NCBI GenBank assembly: GCA_965249765.1 | Contig: CBDFMR010000005.1 | Span: 2,046,001 to 2,110,000, forward strand | DNA: 64,000 nucleotides | Direction: 5' to 3' | From: CBDFMR01 sp965249765 | GTDB taxonomy: Bacteria; Bacteroidota; Bacteroidia; Chitinophagales; Saprospiraceae | Shown here: in pieces, positions 47,912 to 55,232 of the stretch | Layout of the letters: each line of letters opens with the position of its first letter | Position numbering within the stretch: the stretch's first letter is position 1 | Position numbers and translations under genes: made by a program | Notes under the pieces: generated by a model | What the model was told of the DNA's origin: nothing | The model's database searches: none | What the model saw: only the letters and a program-made list of their open reading frames with translations

Positions 47912-48499
47912 TTAAAATTGATATGTAAAATGAATTAGGTCAGTTAGAGCTCGCTGAATAATTGAATTATCATAATTTTTAGGTCCAGTACCTTTCATAC
48001 AACAAATAATTGCTGCACTGATATAGTGACCTAGATTACAACAGCCACATACATCACAAATGACATTAAGTTCTGGACCATGATCAGTATCTTTGAGTAA
48101 ATTATACCATGCCTTAAAGTCGCTTCTACTGCAACAGGGCCTTAAGTCGCTAGTATTATTGTCTGAAAAAATTGAATTTAAAAATTTATTTTGAGATTCG
48201 ATTTCTAACTTTCCAAGATCGGATATTTCAATTAGTGTTGAAAAATTATCTCGATTTCCATTACTTGAAATGATATGATAGTCATTTGATATTTTAGTAA
48301 CAAAGTATACTAGATTATTTGGTTTTAGCTCAATTCTTAAATAGTCATTGTTTTCTAAAATTTCCAGACTCTGAAGTGAAGCATCATCAAGGCTTTTAAC
48401 AATATTAGATCCAAGAACAATTGAATAATGTAGTTCCTTTTGTGCTTGAATTATCCCATGTGATAATATGATGACAATCAGTATTAGTAACTTATTCAT
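47912..48499 (-). CDS. secreted cysteine-rich protein, unknown (cassette gene)
   Basis: The 195-residue protein has a clear signal peptide (MNKLLILIVIILSHGIIQAQ). The first 110 mature residues are an ordinary hydrophilic domain. The C-terminal 80 residues hold eight cysteines, many paired: RPCCSRSDFKAWYNLL, then NVICDVCGCCNLGHYISAA and IICCMKGTG. The start and size look genuine, and the AT-rich composition differs from the neighbouring core genes. The family is not recognised. A C-terminal toxin-like or metal-binding domain is possible. Confidence 0.62.
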   Translation of the reverse strand: MNKLLILIVIILSHGIIQAQKELHYSIVLGSNIVKSLDDASLQSLEILENNDYLRIELKPNNLVYFVTKISNDYHIISSNGNRDNFSTLIEISDLGKLEIESQNKFLNSIFSDNNTSDLRPCCSRSDFKAWYNLLKDTDHGPELNVICDVCGCCNLGHYISAAIICCMKGTGPKNYDNSIIQRALTDLIHFTYQF

Positions 48500-48590
48500 G
48501 TTATATAATTAAATAGTTATCGCCCCAACACTTCCAGACCACTGAGGCTGTTTGACACTTCCAAACGGCTCCTAAAAGATTCATTCCTTT

Positions 48591-48740
48591 AGATCTCCCG
48601 TCATCATCTCATAACCTAAAGTTACTTCATCACATCCAACCTCCATTCCATATTTCACCAAAAGTTTATCAAAGTACCTCTTGGTGAGCTGTCCGTTTGA
48701 GTCAATTGTTGTCGTGATTTCTTCATAATTGATGATAACG
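48591..48740 (-). pseudogene. C-terminal gene fragment ending in TGA (cassette remnant)
   Basis: A minus-strand frame reads NYEEITTTIDSNGQLTKRYF then DKLLVKYGMEVGCDEVTLGY and ends MMTGDLKE before TGA (48591-48593). It has natural protein composition but no start codon, because the frame runs into attC-like site 2 and a TAG just beyond. It looks like the tail of a gene whose 5' part was lost by recombination at the site. Confidence 0.45.
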
Positions 48741-48808
48741 TTCTGCTAAAATACGTGAAAATCGGTTTGGTAGGCTAGGTTTTATGTGTTTTTAGCTCTT
48801 GTTATGCT
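48735..48808. repeat. attC-like site 2, uninterrupted
   Basis: The quasi-palindrome is GATAAC (48735-48740), 5-nt spacer, GCTAAAA (48746-48752), 38-nt centre, TTTTAGC (48791-48797), 4-nt spacer, GTTATGC (48802-48808). The order outer-inner-centre-inner-outer with unequal spacers is that of integron attC sites (R'', L'', variable, L', R'). It lies 4 nt after the stop of the minus-strand fragment at 48813. Confidence 0.6.
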
Positions 48809-48812
48809 TTTT

Positions 48813-49040
48813 TATTGTTCACTTGCGTTAGAGATGTAAAAGCGGTAATCTGGTTTGTTATCAGATAATACAAAGAATAATTTGTCATCATGAATATAAA
48901 GTTTTTCACTGTTAAGTGGGGGTTTATTATTGTCGTAAATTAGAGAAATATTATTGCCCATTTTCTCGTACGTTCCAAAATATCTGAAATTTCCTATTAA
49001 TGTAGACTCGATATAGCAAAATTTATTCGAAGAAAATACC
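48813..49040 (-). pseudogene. C-terminal gene fragment next to attC-like site 2
   Basis: A minus-strand frame reads VFSSNKFCYIESTLIGNFRY, FGTYEKMGNNISLIYDNNK and PPLNSEKLYIHDDKLFFVL, ending YRFYISNASEQ and TAA at 48813-48815. The composition is that of a real beta-rich protein. Upstream the frame runs into a cluster of short palindromes, and no start is found. It appears to be the 3' end of a cassette gene truncated by that element. Family unknown. Confidence 0.5.
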
Positions 49041-49195
49041 TCGAGGCTTGCCTCGGGGTTGAGAGGAAAGTTTGAAAACCTAAGGTTTTCAACTAAACAT
49101 CAGAGAATTTCGGTTTTTGACCTTCAGGTCAAAATGAAACCAGCGAAATACCCCTATGGCTCTGCCTCGGGGATAGTTGGTTTCAAGAAATTCGT
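49036..49195. repeat. cluster of short palindromes (REP/MITE-like)
   Basis: Four hairpins lie in 160 bp: CGAGGCTTGCCTCG (49042-49055), GAAAACCTAAGGTTTTC (49074-49090), TTTGACCTTCAGGTCAAA (49117-49134) and an ACCCC...GGGG stem near 49150-49180. There is no gene. The GCCTCGGGG ends recur on both sides, which suggests a small non-autonomous element. Confidence 0.5.
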
Positions 49196-49238
49196 TTATA
49201 CATATCATTTTTCGTTTTAAGTGCGTTCTGCAATGAAT

Positions 49239-49302
49239 GGTAACGTTTGGCTAAATTTTCGTTGCTGTAAGGTACGAAACAGCTTTGAAATTTAGCTTTT
49301 GT
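49239..49302. repeat. attC-like site 3, left part (interrupted by introns A2 and B1)
   Basis: GGTAAC (49239-49244), 5-nt spacer, GCTAAATTTTC (49250-49260), centre, GAAATTTAGC (49287-49296), 4-nt spacer TTTT, then GT cut by the intron. After the intron pair the sequence continues TGTCGG (from 50566), restoring GTTGTC, which pairs with GGTAAC through G-T wobbles. Spacer lengths equal those of site 2. It follows the 3' end of the minus-strand gene at 50587. Confidence 0.62.
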
Positions 49303-49931
49303 GTGTGCCCCGAATGATAAATATAACCATTTCAATTTTGAAGAGGTGAACGTTCTTTTGATTTAGTGAAGGATTAAGCTAGAGGGTTAAAGTCCCTTAT
49401 GGGTCAGGGTAACGCCTGTAAGCATTAGTAAGTCGCAAGCTGGTTTTCGGTGAGGGATGCAGTGAAGTAAGCGAGACTACAAAAGTCGGTACTGACGAAC
49501 AGAAATTGCATAAGAGGCTTTGTATTATTGGATGAGGTAGCACATCATACTAACGTCCATGAGAAAAGTAATGCGAAGTAGATGCAGCAGTGATTGACTG
49601 GCAGCTATTTATCTTACCTGGGGAGATCTTAGAATGAGTTGATCATTATGAGAAGTCAGCCGAGGTCATAGTACCAAGAGTAACGAGTGAGGATTTCTAA
49701 TACCATACCCTCTACGGTCTCACAACTTGGGAAGGACTGAACGAAGATCCGTTTGGAAATTCGATATGGAGTACATAAGTAAAGCCATTTCTTAAAGTAC
49801 AAACTACTCTAGAGTGGTGTAAAGAGCACCCTAGATTATGGGACTTCGAACCGCCGTATACGAGAACCGTACGTACGGTGGTGTGAGAGGCGCACCCCAT
49901 CAGTTATCGCTGGTGGGGCCATCTACTCGAC
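49303..49931 (+). mobile_element. group II intron A2, ORF-less, mosaic
   Basis: The 629-nt element starts GTGTGCCCC and ends CTACTCGAC. Its last 330 nt (from about 49600) are nearly identical to introns A1 and A3, including domain V. Its first 290 nt are clearly different in sequence but keep the same landmarks (AGGGTTAAAGTCCCTTATGGG, GAGACTACAAAAGTC). Domain VI reads CCCCATCAG/CTGGTGGGG, compensating the change from A1. It is joined directly to intron B1. Confidence 0.8.
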
Positions 49932-50565
49932 GTGTGCTGTGTAGTTTATTTAAAGATGGAGGTAGGCCCTCCGATAAGGGGATACAGGTCCACTTATCAA
50001 ACAACTTCTGTAATTTATAAGAGGCAACTTTTATGGATGAAGCGACAGGAGAAAAGGCCGAATTAAATCGGTCATGTATGGATAGGAGAGATGAGCGCAA
50101 GCGAACCTTTCGATGAAGTGGCGAAAAGACCAGTTGTTGTCAAAAATCGGGACATATCGAGGTTTCGATGAAGAGTACAGAAGTTACCTGTTTACGGTCT
50201 GTATGACAACCGTCATTCAGGAGGCATGACTCTTATCTAGGCTTTAGCTGAGAACCACAGGAAGCCTGTTGTAAATGTTAAATGGAAAGCACAATCGGAG
50301 AATGTCCGTTAGGCGATTACAAAAGTTGTAACAGGTGGCGGATCAACTCGTAGTAGTGATGAAACATCTGTAATGGAAGTGGAGCGAAGGGGTTGACATG
50401 CTCTGGATATTTTCATCTTGACAACCACCGGGATTTCGTTCGGCTGGAATGAGCAAGTGATATGTCCTACTCTTTATAGAGTGAGTGTGAAGAGCCGTGT
50501 GAGTCGAGAGGTTCACGCACGGTTCTGTGAGAGGTTAGGGGTGAAATTCCCCTTGCCTACTCGAC
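49932..50565 (+). mobile_element. group II intron B1, ORF-less
   Basis: The 634-nt element begins GTGTGCTGTG exactly where A2 ends. Domain V is at about 50493-50526 with the canonical AGC triad (GAGCCGTGTGAGTCG ... CACGCACGGTTC). Domain VI is AGGGGTGAAATTCCCCT, and the end is CTACTCGAC. The stretch TAGTAGTGATGAAACATCTG and GGAGCGAAGGGG resembles the region just before the maturase gene in related introns, but the gene itself is gone. Confidence 0.82.
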
Positions 50566-50586
50566 TGTCGGTTCGTTTTTTATTTT

Positions 50587-51114
50587 TTATTCATGGCCTA
50601 CTCTTTCAATTTTATAACCTTTAACTTCCCAATTCTCAATAATTTTATTTAGTTGTTGAATCATAAAATATGAATCAATTTCAAAGTCTAGTTTTCTTTT
50701 TTGGTTGTTTTGTTGAAGGATTAAATAGTTTTGTTTTGCTTTTCCAATAATTTCTTCTCCGAGTTCTTTCATGGTTTCTTGTGGTATTGAGTAATCTTCT
50801 TTTAGAATTAATTTTTCAACTTCATCTAAATTGATAGTTTCCTCTTGAGTTCCTTTCTTAGATTTAATTCTTATTTCCTGTTCGTCTATTTCAATTAACT
50901 TATTACCAAGAATTGAATTCATTCGCTTTTGATTTCTGGTCAATAAAATAATTGCTAATATGTATAATCCAATCATAACTATTGTTAGCCAAATTGGGAT
51001 TTGATAAAAATTAACCAATAATCCAATTGGTATTGAAGGCAATAGCATTAACAATAATTGTTTGCTTCTTAATTTGTAATAATTATCGTTTTCAATCAAT
51101 TTGGCTTTGAACAT
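50587..51114 (-). CDS. two-helix membrane protein, unknown (cassette gene)
   Basis: I start at the ATG at 51114 (MFKAKLIENDNYYKL); upstream codons belong to attC-like site 4. The 175 residues have two adjacent transmembrane helices (about 17-37 LLLMLLPSIPIGLLVNF and 41-60 WLTIVMIGLYILAIILL). A cytoplasmic Lys/Glu-rich domain follows, in which DEQEIRIKSKKGTQEETINL looks like a PH-like fold of bPH/YcxB type. Family not certain. The stop is 21 nt from the end of intron B1, so the gene runs into its attC-like site. It is AT-rich compared with the core genes. Confidence 0.62.
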   Translation of the reverse strand: MFKAKLIENDNYYKLRSKQLLLMLLPSIPIGLLVNFYQIPIWLTIVMIGLYILAIILLTRNQKRMNSILGNKLIEIDEQEIRIKSKKGTQEETINLDEVEKLILKEDYSIPQETMKELGEEIIGKAKQNYLILQQNNQKRKLDFEIDSYFMIQQLNKIIENWEVKGYKIERVGHE

Positions 51115-51138
51115 ATGATTTTTATTTTTTCTAATGAC

Positions 51139-51206
51139 CGACAACACGGATGATGATATCGATCGTCTCTCTGAGGAACGAAGAGATATGATCTGATATC
51201 TATTGT
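51139..51206. repeat. attC-like site 4, left part (interrupted by introns A3 and B2)
   Basis: CGACAAC (51139-51145) is followed by GATATC (51155-51160), an inner stem (CTCTCT/AGAGAT), GATATC (51195-51200), a 4-nt spacer TATT and GT cut by the intron. After the introns TGTAGG follows (52445), restoring GTTGTAG, which pairs with CGACAAC at six of seven positions. It follows the 3' end of the Fic gene. Confidence 0.5.
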
Positions 51207-51808
51207 GTGTGCCCAGCATGGGCAGCTATCGTGAAAGATAGCTATATATTCTAAAGGGTGCAAGTCCCTTGTGCGCCAGAGTGATATTTGGAAGTACTAG
51301 TAAGCTGCAAGGGCGATAGGGGTGACCCTTAGTCTGAAGGAAGCAGGACTACAAAGGTCGGACCTAACGAACAGAAACTAGATACAGAGGCTATTATAGC
51401 TGGGTAAGCAAGCACAACTTTGTAAAGCCCAATGAATAACCAAAAGCTATTGTAGTAGATCTAGTAGGTGTCGACTGAAAGAATTTGCTCTTACCTGGGG
51501 AGATATTAGAATGAGTTGATCATTATGAGAAGTCAGCCGAGGTCATAGTACCAAGAGTAACGAGTGAGGATTTCTAATACCATACCCTCTACGGTCTCAC
51601 AACTGGGGAAGGACTGAACGAAGATCCGTTTGAAAATTCGATATGGAGTACATAAGTATAGCCATTTCTTAAAGTACAAACTACTCTAGAGTGGTGTAAA
51701 GAGCACCCTAGATTATGGGACTTCGAACCGCCGTATACGAGACCCGTATGTACGGTGGTGTGAGAGGTGCACCCCATCAGTTATCGCTGGTGGGGCCATC
51801 TACTCGAT
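51207..51808 (+). mobile_element. group II intron A3, ORF-less
   Basis: The 602-nt element is nearly identical to A1 in its first half (GTGTGCCCAGCATGGGC onwards) and to A2 in its second half, with domain VI CCCCATCAG/CTGGTGGGG. Domain V keeps its pairing although two bases differ (ACCCGTATGTACGG). It ends CTACTCGAT and is joined directly to B2. Confidence 0.82.
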
Positions 51809-52444
51809 GTGTGCTGTGTAGTTTATTTAAAGATGGAGGTAGGCCCTCCGATAAGGGGATACAGGTCCACTTATCAAACAACTTCTGTAATTTATAAGAG
51901 GCAACTTTTATGGATGAAGCGACAGGAGAAAAGGCCGAATTAAATCGGTCATGTATGGATAGGAGAGATGAGCGCAAGCGAACCTTTCGATGAAGTGGCG
52001 AAAAGACCAGTTGTTGTCAAAAATCGGGACATATCGAGGTTTCGATGAAGAGTACAGAAGTTACCTGTTTACGGTCTGTATGACAACCGTCATTAAGGAG
52101 GCATGACTCCTATCCAGGCTTTAGCTGAGAACCACAGGAAGCCTGTTGTAAATGTTAAATGGAAAGCACAATCGGAGAATGTCCGTTAGGCGATTACAAA
52201 AGTTGTAACAGGTGGCGGATCAACTCGTAGTAGTGATGAAACATCTGTAATGGAAGTGGAGCGAAGGGGTTGACATGCTCTGGATATTTTCATCTTGACA
52301 ACCACCGGGATTTCGTTCGGCTGGAATGAGCAAGTGATATGTCCTACTCTTTATAGAGTGAGTGTGAAGAGCCGTGTGAGTCGAGAGGTTCACGCACGGT
52401 TCTGTGAGAGGTAAGGGGGTGAGATTCCCCCTTACCTACTCGAC
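51809..52444 (+). mobile_element. group II intron B2, ORF-less
   Basis: The 636-nt element is almost identical to B1. The few differences are informative: domain VI is AAGGGGGTGAGATTCCCCCTT here against AGGGGTGAAATTCCCCT in B1, so both arms changed together. It starts GTGTGCTGTG, ends CTACTCGAC and has the AGC triad in domain V. No open frame for a maturase. Confidence 0.82.
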
Positions 52445-52488
52445 TGTAGGTGGTTTTGTTATTTTTTTGACATTCTTCATATTAGGGT

Positions 52489-53601
52489 TCATGAATCAAG
52501 GTTAGGAAGATTTAAGATATAGTTTGTACTTCTGCCTCCTTCACCTGAATCTGATAGGACACCCTTTTCTATTAAATCTTGGATATCTCTCCGAGCAGTG
52601 TCTCTATGTACATTTGTCATTTTTGCCCATTTAGATGAATGCAATTTACCAACGAAATCACCTTGGAGTTTATTTATCATTTCGATTTGTCTTTCATTAA
52701 GATGAGTGTTTTTATGCAACTCCCAAAATTTAGCTTTTACTAATATTTTAGATAACGTCTGATTGGTTATCTCTAATGCATCAGTGAGGCGTTCAAAGTA
52801 CCATACGAGCCATTGGCTTATGTCTATGCTTCCCTTTTGGGTAGACTCTAAAATATCATAATAGCCCCTTTTAGATTTCATTATTTGTGCCGACATGCTA
52901 TAGAATCTTTGGCTAGTTCTGTCTGCTCTGGCTAATTGAGTATCTGCTATCGCTCTGGCAATTCTTCCATTGCCATCATCAAACGGATGGATACTTACAA
53001 ACCACAAATGTGCTATGCCCGATTTAATTACTGGTTCCATACCCTTATCTGTATTGAACCACAATATAAATTGGTTCATTTCCTCTTCTAGTCGTGAAGC
53101 ATTTGGAGCGGTATAGTGTACCTTTTCTCTCCCCATTGGGCCCGATACAACTTGCATAGGGCCACCCTCGTCACTTCTCCAATCTCCTACAGTAATCTTG
53201 TACATTCCGCTTCTTCCTGTTGGGAATAGAGCGGCATGCCACCCACACATTCTATCCTTAGTTAAGGGTTCTTTGTATTTTTGAGTTGCATCTAGCATCA
53301 TCTCTACGACACCTTCAACACCTCTACTTGCATTAGGTAACCCTGATATTTCCATTCCTAGCCTTCTAGCCACCGAAGACCTGACTTCTTCAGGATTCAA
53401 TAACTCTCCTTCTATTTCACTTGATTTAATAACATCTTCTGTAATTGTTTCAAGTACAGCCTCCTCTCTAAGTTCGAATCCTATACCTTCCATTTTCCCT
53501 ATTAATCTGCCTTGCAGGTCACGAACTGTACTTACATATGGAAGTATGGTGTTATTATCCCATTTAAAGTTTGGCCAGTCTTTGTTTTGATGTAAATACA
53601 T
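52489..53601 (-). CDS. Fic family protein with C-terminal winged helix (cassette gene)
   Basis: The 370-residue protein has an N-terminal DUF4172-like region (WPNFKWDNNTILPYVSTVRD). An inhibitory-type segment with SSEIEGE (about 70-76) can block the active site in class II Fic proteins. The Fic core has HPFDDGNGRIARA at about 203-215, the AMP-transfer motif HxFx(D/E)GNGR. The C-terminal winged helix (about 300-368, NVHRDTARRDIQDLIEKGVL) could bind DNA. The Fic product would AMPylate a target; toxin or regulator roles are both known. Repeats of TGACGTA upstream of the start may be its operator. It ends 45 nt from intron B2. Confidence 0.9.
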   Translation of the reverse strand: MYLHQNKDWPNFKWDNNTILPYVSTVRDLQGRLIGKMEGIGFELREEAVLETITEDVIKSSEIEGELLNPEEVRSSVARRLGMEISGLPNASRGVEGVVEMMLDATQKYKEPLTKDRMCGWHAALFPTGRSGMYKITVGDWRSDEGGPMQVVSGPMGREKVHYTAPNASRLEEEMNQFILWFNTDKGMEPVIKSGIAHLWFVSIHPFDDGNGRIARAIADTQLARADRTSQRFYSMSAQIMKSKRGYYDILESTQKGSIDISQWLVWYFERLTDALEITNQTLSKILVKAKFWELHKNTHLNERQIEMINKLQGDFVGKLHSSKWAKMTNVHRDTARRDIQDLIEKGVLSDSGEGGRSTNYILNLPNLDS

Positions 53602-53618
53602 TTCCTATTACTTGTAAA

Positions 53619-53765
53619 TGACGTATTATGCACGGCAAATATAGAGATTATTTGACGTAACGCAAGTTAAATGACGTAATTTATGCGCTATTAAAGGCGA
53701 ATTATTGCTGCATATCAGTGTAATTGCAGTAGTGTTTGCGTCAAAAATGATGATTAATTGACGTA
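53619..53765 (-). promoter_or_regulatory. TGACGTA repeat cluster upstream of the fic gene
   Basis: TGACGTA occurs at 53619-53625, 53653-53659, 53672-53678 and 53759-53765, each within an A/T-rich frame. A reverse variant TGCGTCA is at 53737-53743. They lie 18-164 nt before the fic start codon, a likely operator array for the winged-helix part of the Fic protein or another regulator. Confidence 0.55.
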
Positions 53766-53795
53766 TTAACCAAAAATAGTGTTGCTTTATTGTAT

Positions 53796-53849
53796 ATAAC
53801 GAAACGGCACTAAAACGCCTAATTTTTAAAGTTAGGTACAAAATATTTC
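53796..53849. repeat. attC-like site 5, half (cut by IS5-like remnant)
   Basis: ATAACGAAACGGCACTAAAA has the same order as the left arm of site 2 (ATAACG, short spacer, CTAAAA). A CCTAA...TTAGG stem follows, then the IS remnant begins. The other arm is missing. Weak on its own, but it fits the spacing of the array. Confidence 0.35.
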
Positions 53850-53956
53850 TTTCCCCCAACCTTAGTTTGTTGCTTTGTCATGTGTCTTGCTTTGTAAGGT
53901 TGGTCTCTCAAAGATACTATCTCCATCTCTTTTATCATCCATTCATGCAACAAAGC
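53850..53956 (-). mobile_element. right-end remnant of the IS5-like element
   Basis: About 105 bp match the end of the complete element (46592-46695) with one internal mismatch, including the terminal repeat ATGCAACAAAGC. The last C is lost. It is in the same orientation as the complete copy, so the cassette array lies between two direct copies of this end. Confidence 0.8.
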
Positions 53957-54974
53957 TGAAGACAAACAGTCTTTTCACATAGAAAAGGCATCCTTGTTAT
54001 CTAAAGGAATAGAATTGGGGGAAGAATTGCGCACTGATGATACAGGAGCAAGACATGAGTTTAGGAATGGGTTTTGTAATTGCATCAATTCCTCATTGTT
54101 TACCTACTTTACGACAACGTTTTCAAAAAGTCGTATCAATTTTCTGGAAATACTGCGTCAGTCAAGAAGAGATTATCAAATCAATGAAACGAGCCTTTCG
54201 TATGTTAAAAGAGAAAAATTTGCAAGCAAATATTACCGGATACTAAGGCAAAGTTATGAAAGTGGTGAGCGAATCTTTGAAGACAAAACGAGCTTAGAAA
54301 ATTATTTTAACCGCGAGGGAATAACGGCCCAATACGTCATCAGACAAATAACAGAAGCCTTGTTAATAGGAACTATTGTGGCCCATGGATTTGACCCTAA
54401 TACTGTGATTCACTCAGACGGAGCAGGTCAGTTCAATTTATTTGTCCATTCACTATGTTGGAAGCATGCCGAAAGACCTCTGGTAAAACTCAAAAGTTAT
54501 AATCCAGTTCAACAATCACAATTAGTAAATAAAAAGACAGCTTTCTGGATGATGTATCAATCACTTAAAGCATACAAGCAAAATCCTGATGATGATTTAG
54601 TTGTCAAACTAAAGAAACAATTTGATTCCCTTTGCGAACCTGTAGTCAACTATGCTTCACTAAATCAGCTATTGGAAAAATTGAGAGAAAACAAAGACCA
54701 GCTTCTGGTGGTATTTCTTCGACCTAATAGTTCTTTGCACAACAATGATTCGGAAAGAGACATCCGCGAATATGTCAAAAGAAGAAAGATAAGTGCAGGA
54801 ACCAGAAGTGAAAATGGCAGATTGGCAAGAGATACTTTTTTGTCACTGAAAAAAACTTGCAGAAAGTTAGAAATATCTTTCTGGGAGTATCTTCAGGATC
54901 GACTTCAAAATACTCATCTTATCCCTCCTTTATCTCAGTTAATGACCCAAAAACATCAACTATCCTTGGGATAA
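53957..54974 (+). pseudogene. IS66-like transposase, N-terminally truncated
   Basis: The frame is open from the junction with the IS remnant (AEDKQSFHIEKASLLSKGIE) to the TAA at 54972. It contains DDTGARHEFRNGFC and SKSRINFLEILR, then HSDGAGQFNLFVHSLCWKHA and the terminal HNNDSERDIREYVKRRKISA block with the catalytic Glu. This is the C-terminal two thirds of an IS66-like DDE transposase. The N-terminal part and any TnpB-like helper are absent. Translation from the TTG at 53994 is possible, but the product would not be complete. Confidence 0.75.
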
Positions 54975-55232
54975 CTATGCCCAATTCTCAACAGGTATTG
55001 AGTACTTACGTCTCGAGAACGCAAGTCTTTGAATTTCAGACAAATAAGCCATTTGTAAACGTTTATATACGCTTACATGTACAAATGATTTCTATTGACG
55101 TGTTTCGATTTGCGTATAAATTACATTCTAATTGATGCGGGGTTGTAGACGTAAGATAGCAAAGAATTTTATTGCCATGTAGATTCTATAACTTCAGAGA
55201 GATCACAGATCTCGGATAGGAGGGGAATGCCT

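Noticed and set aside
53626..53859. Minus-strand frame of 77 residues upstream of fic
   Set aside because: It overlaps the TGACGTA repeats, the attC-like half site and the IS remnant, has odd composition and no recognisable pattern.
55000..55015. Reverse-complement 13-base match to the ISAs1 fragment (45541-45553)
   Set aside because: A match this short is expected by chance among many comparisons in 64 kb, and the surrounding sequence is not similar.
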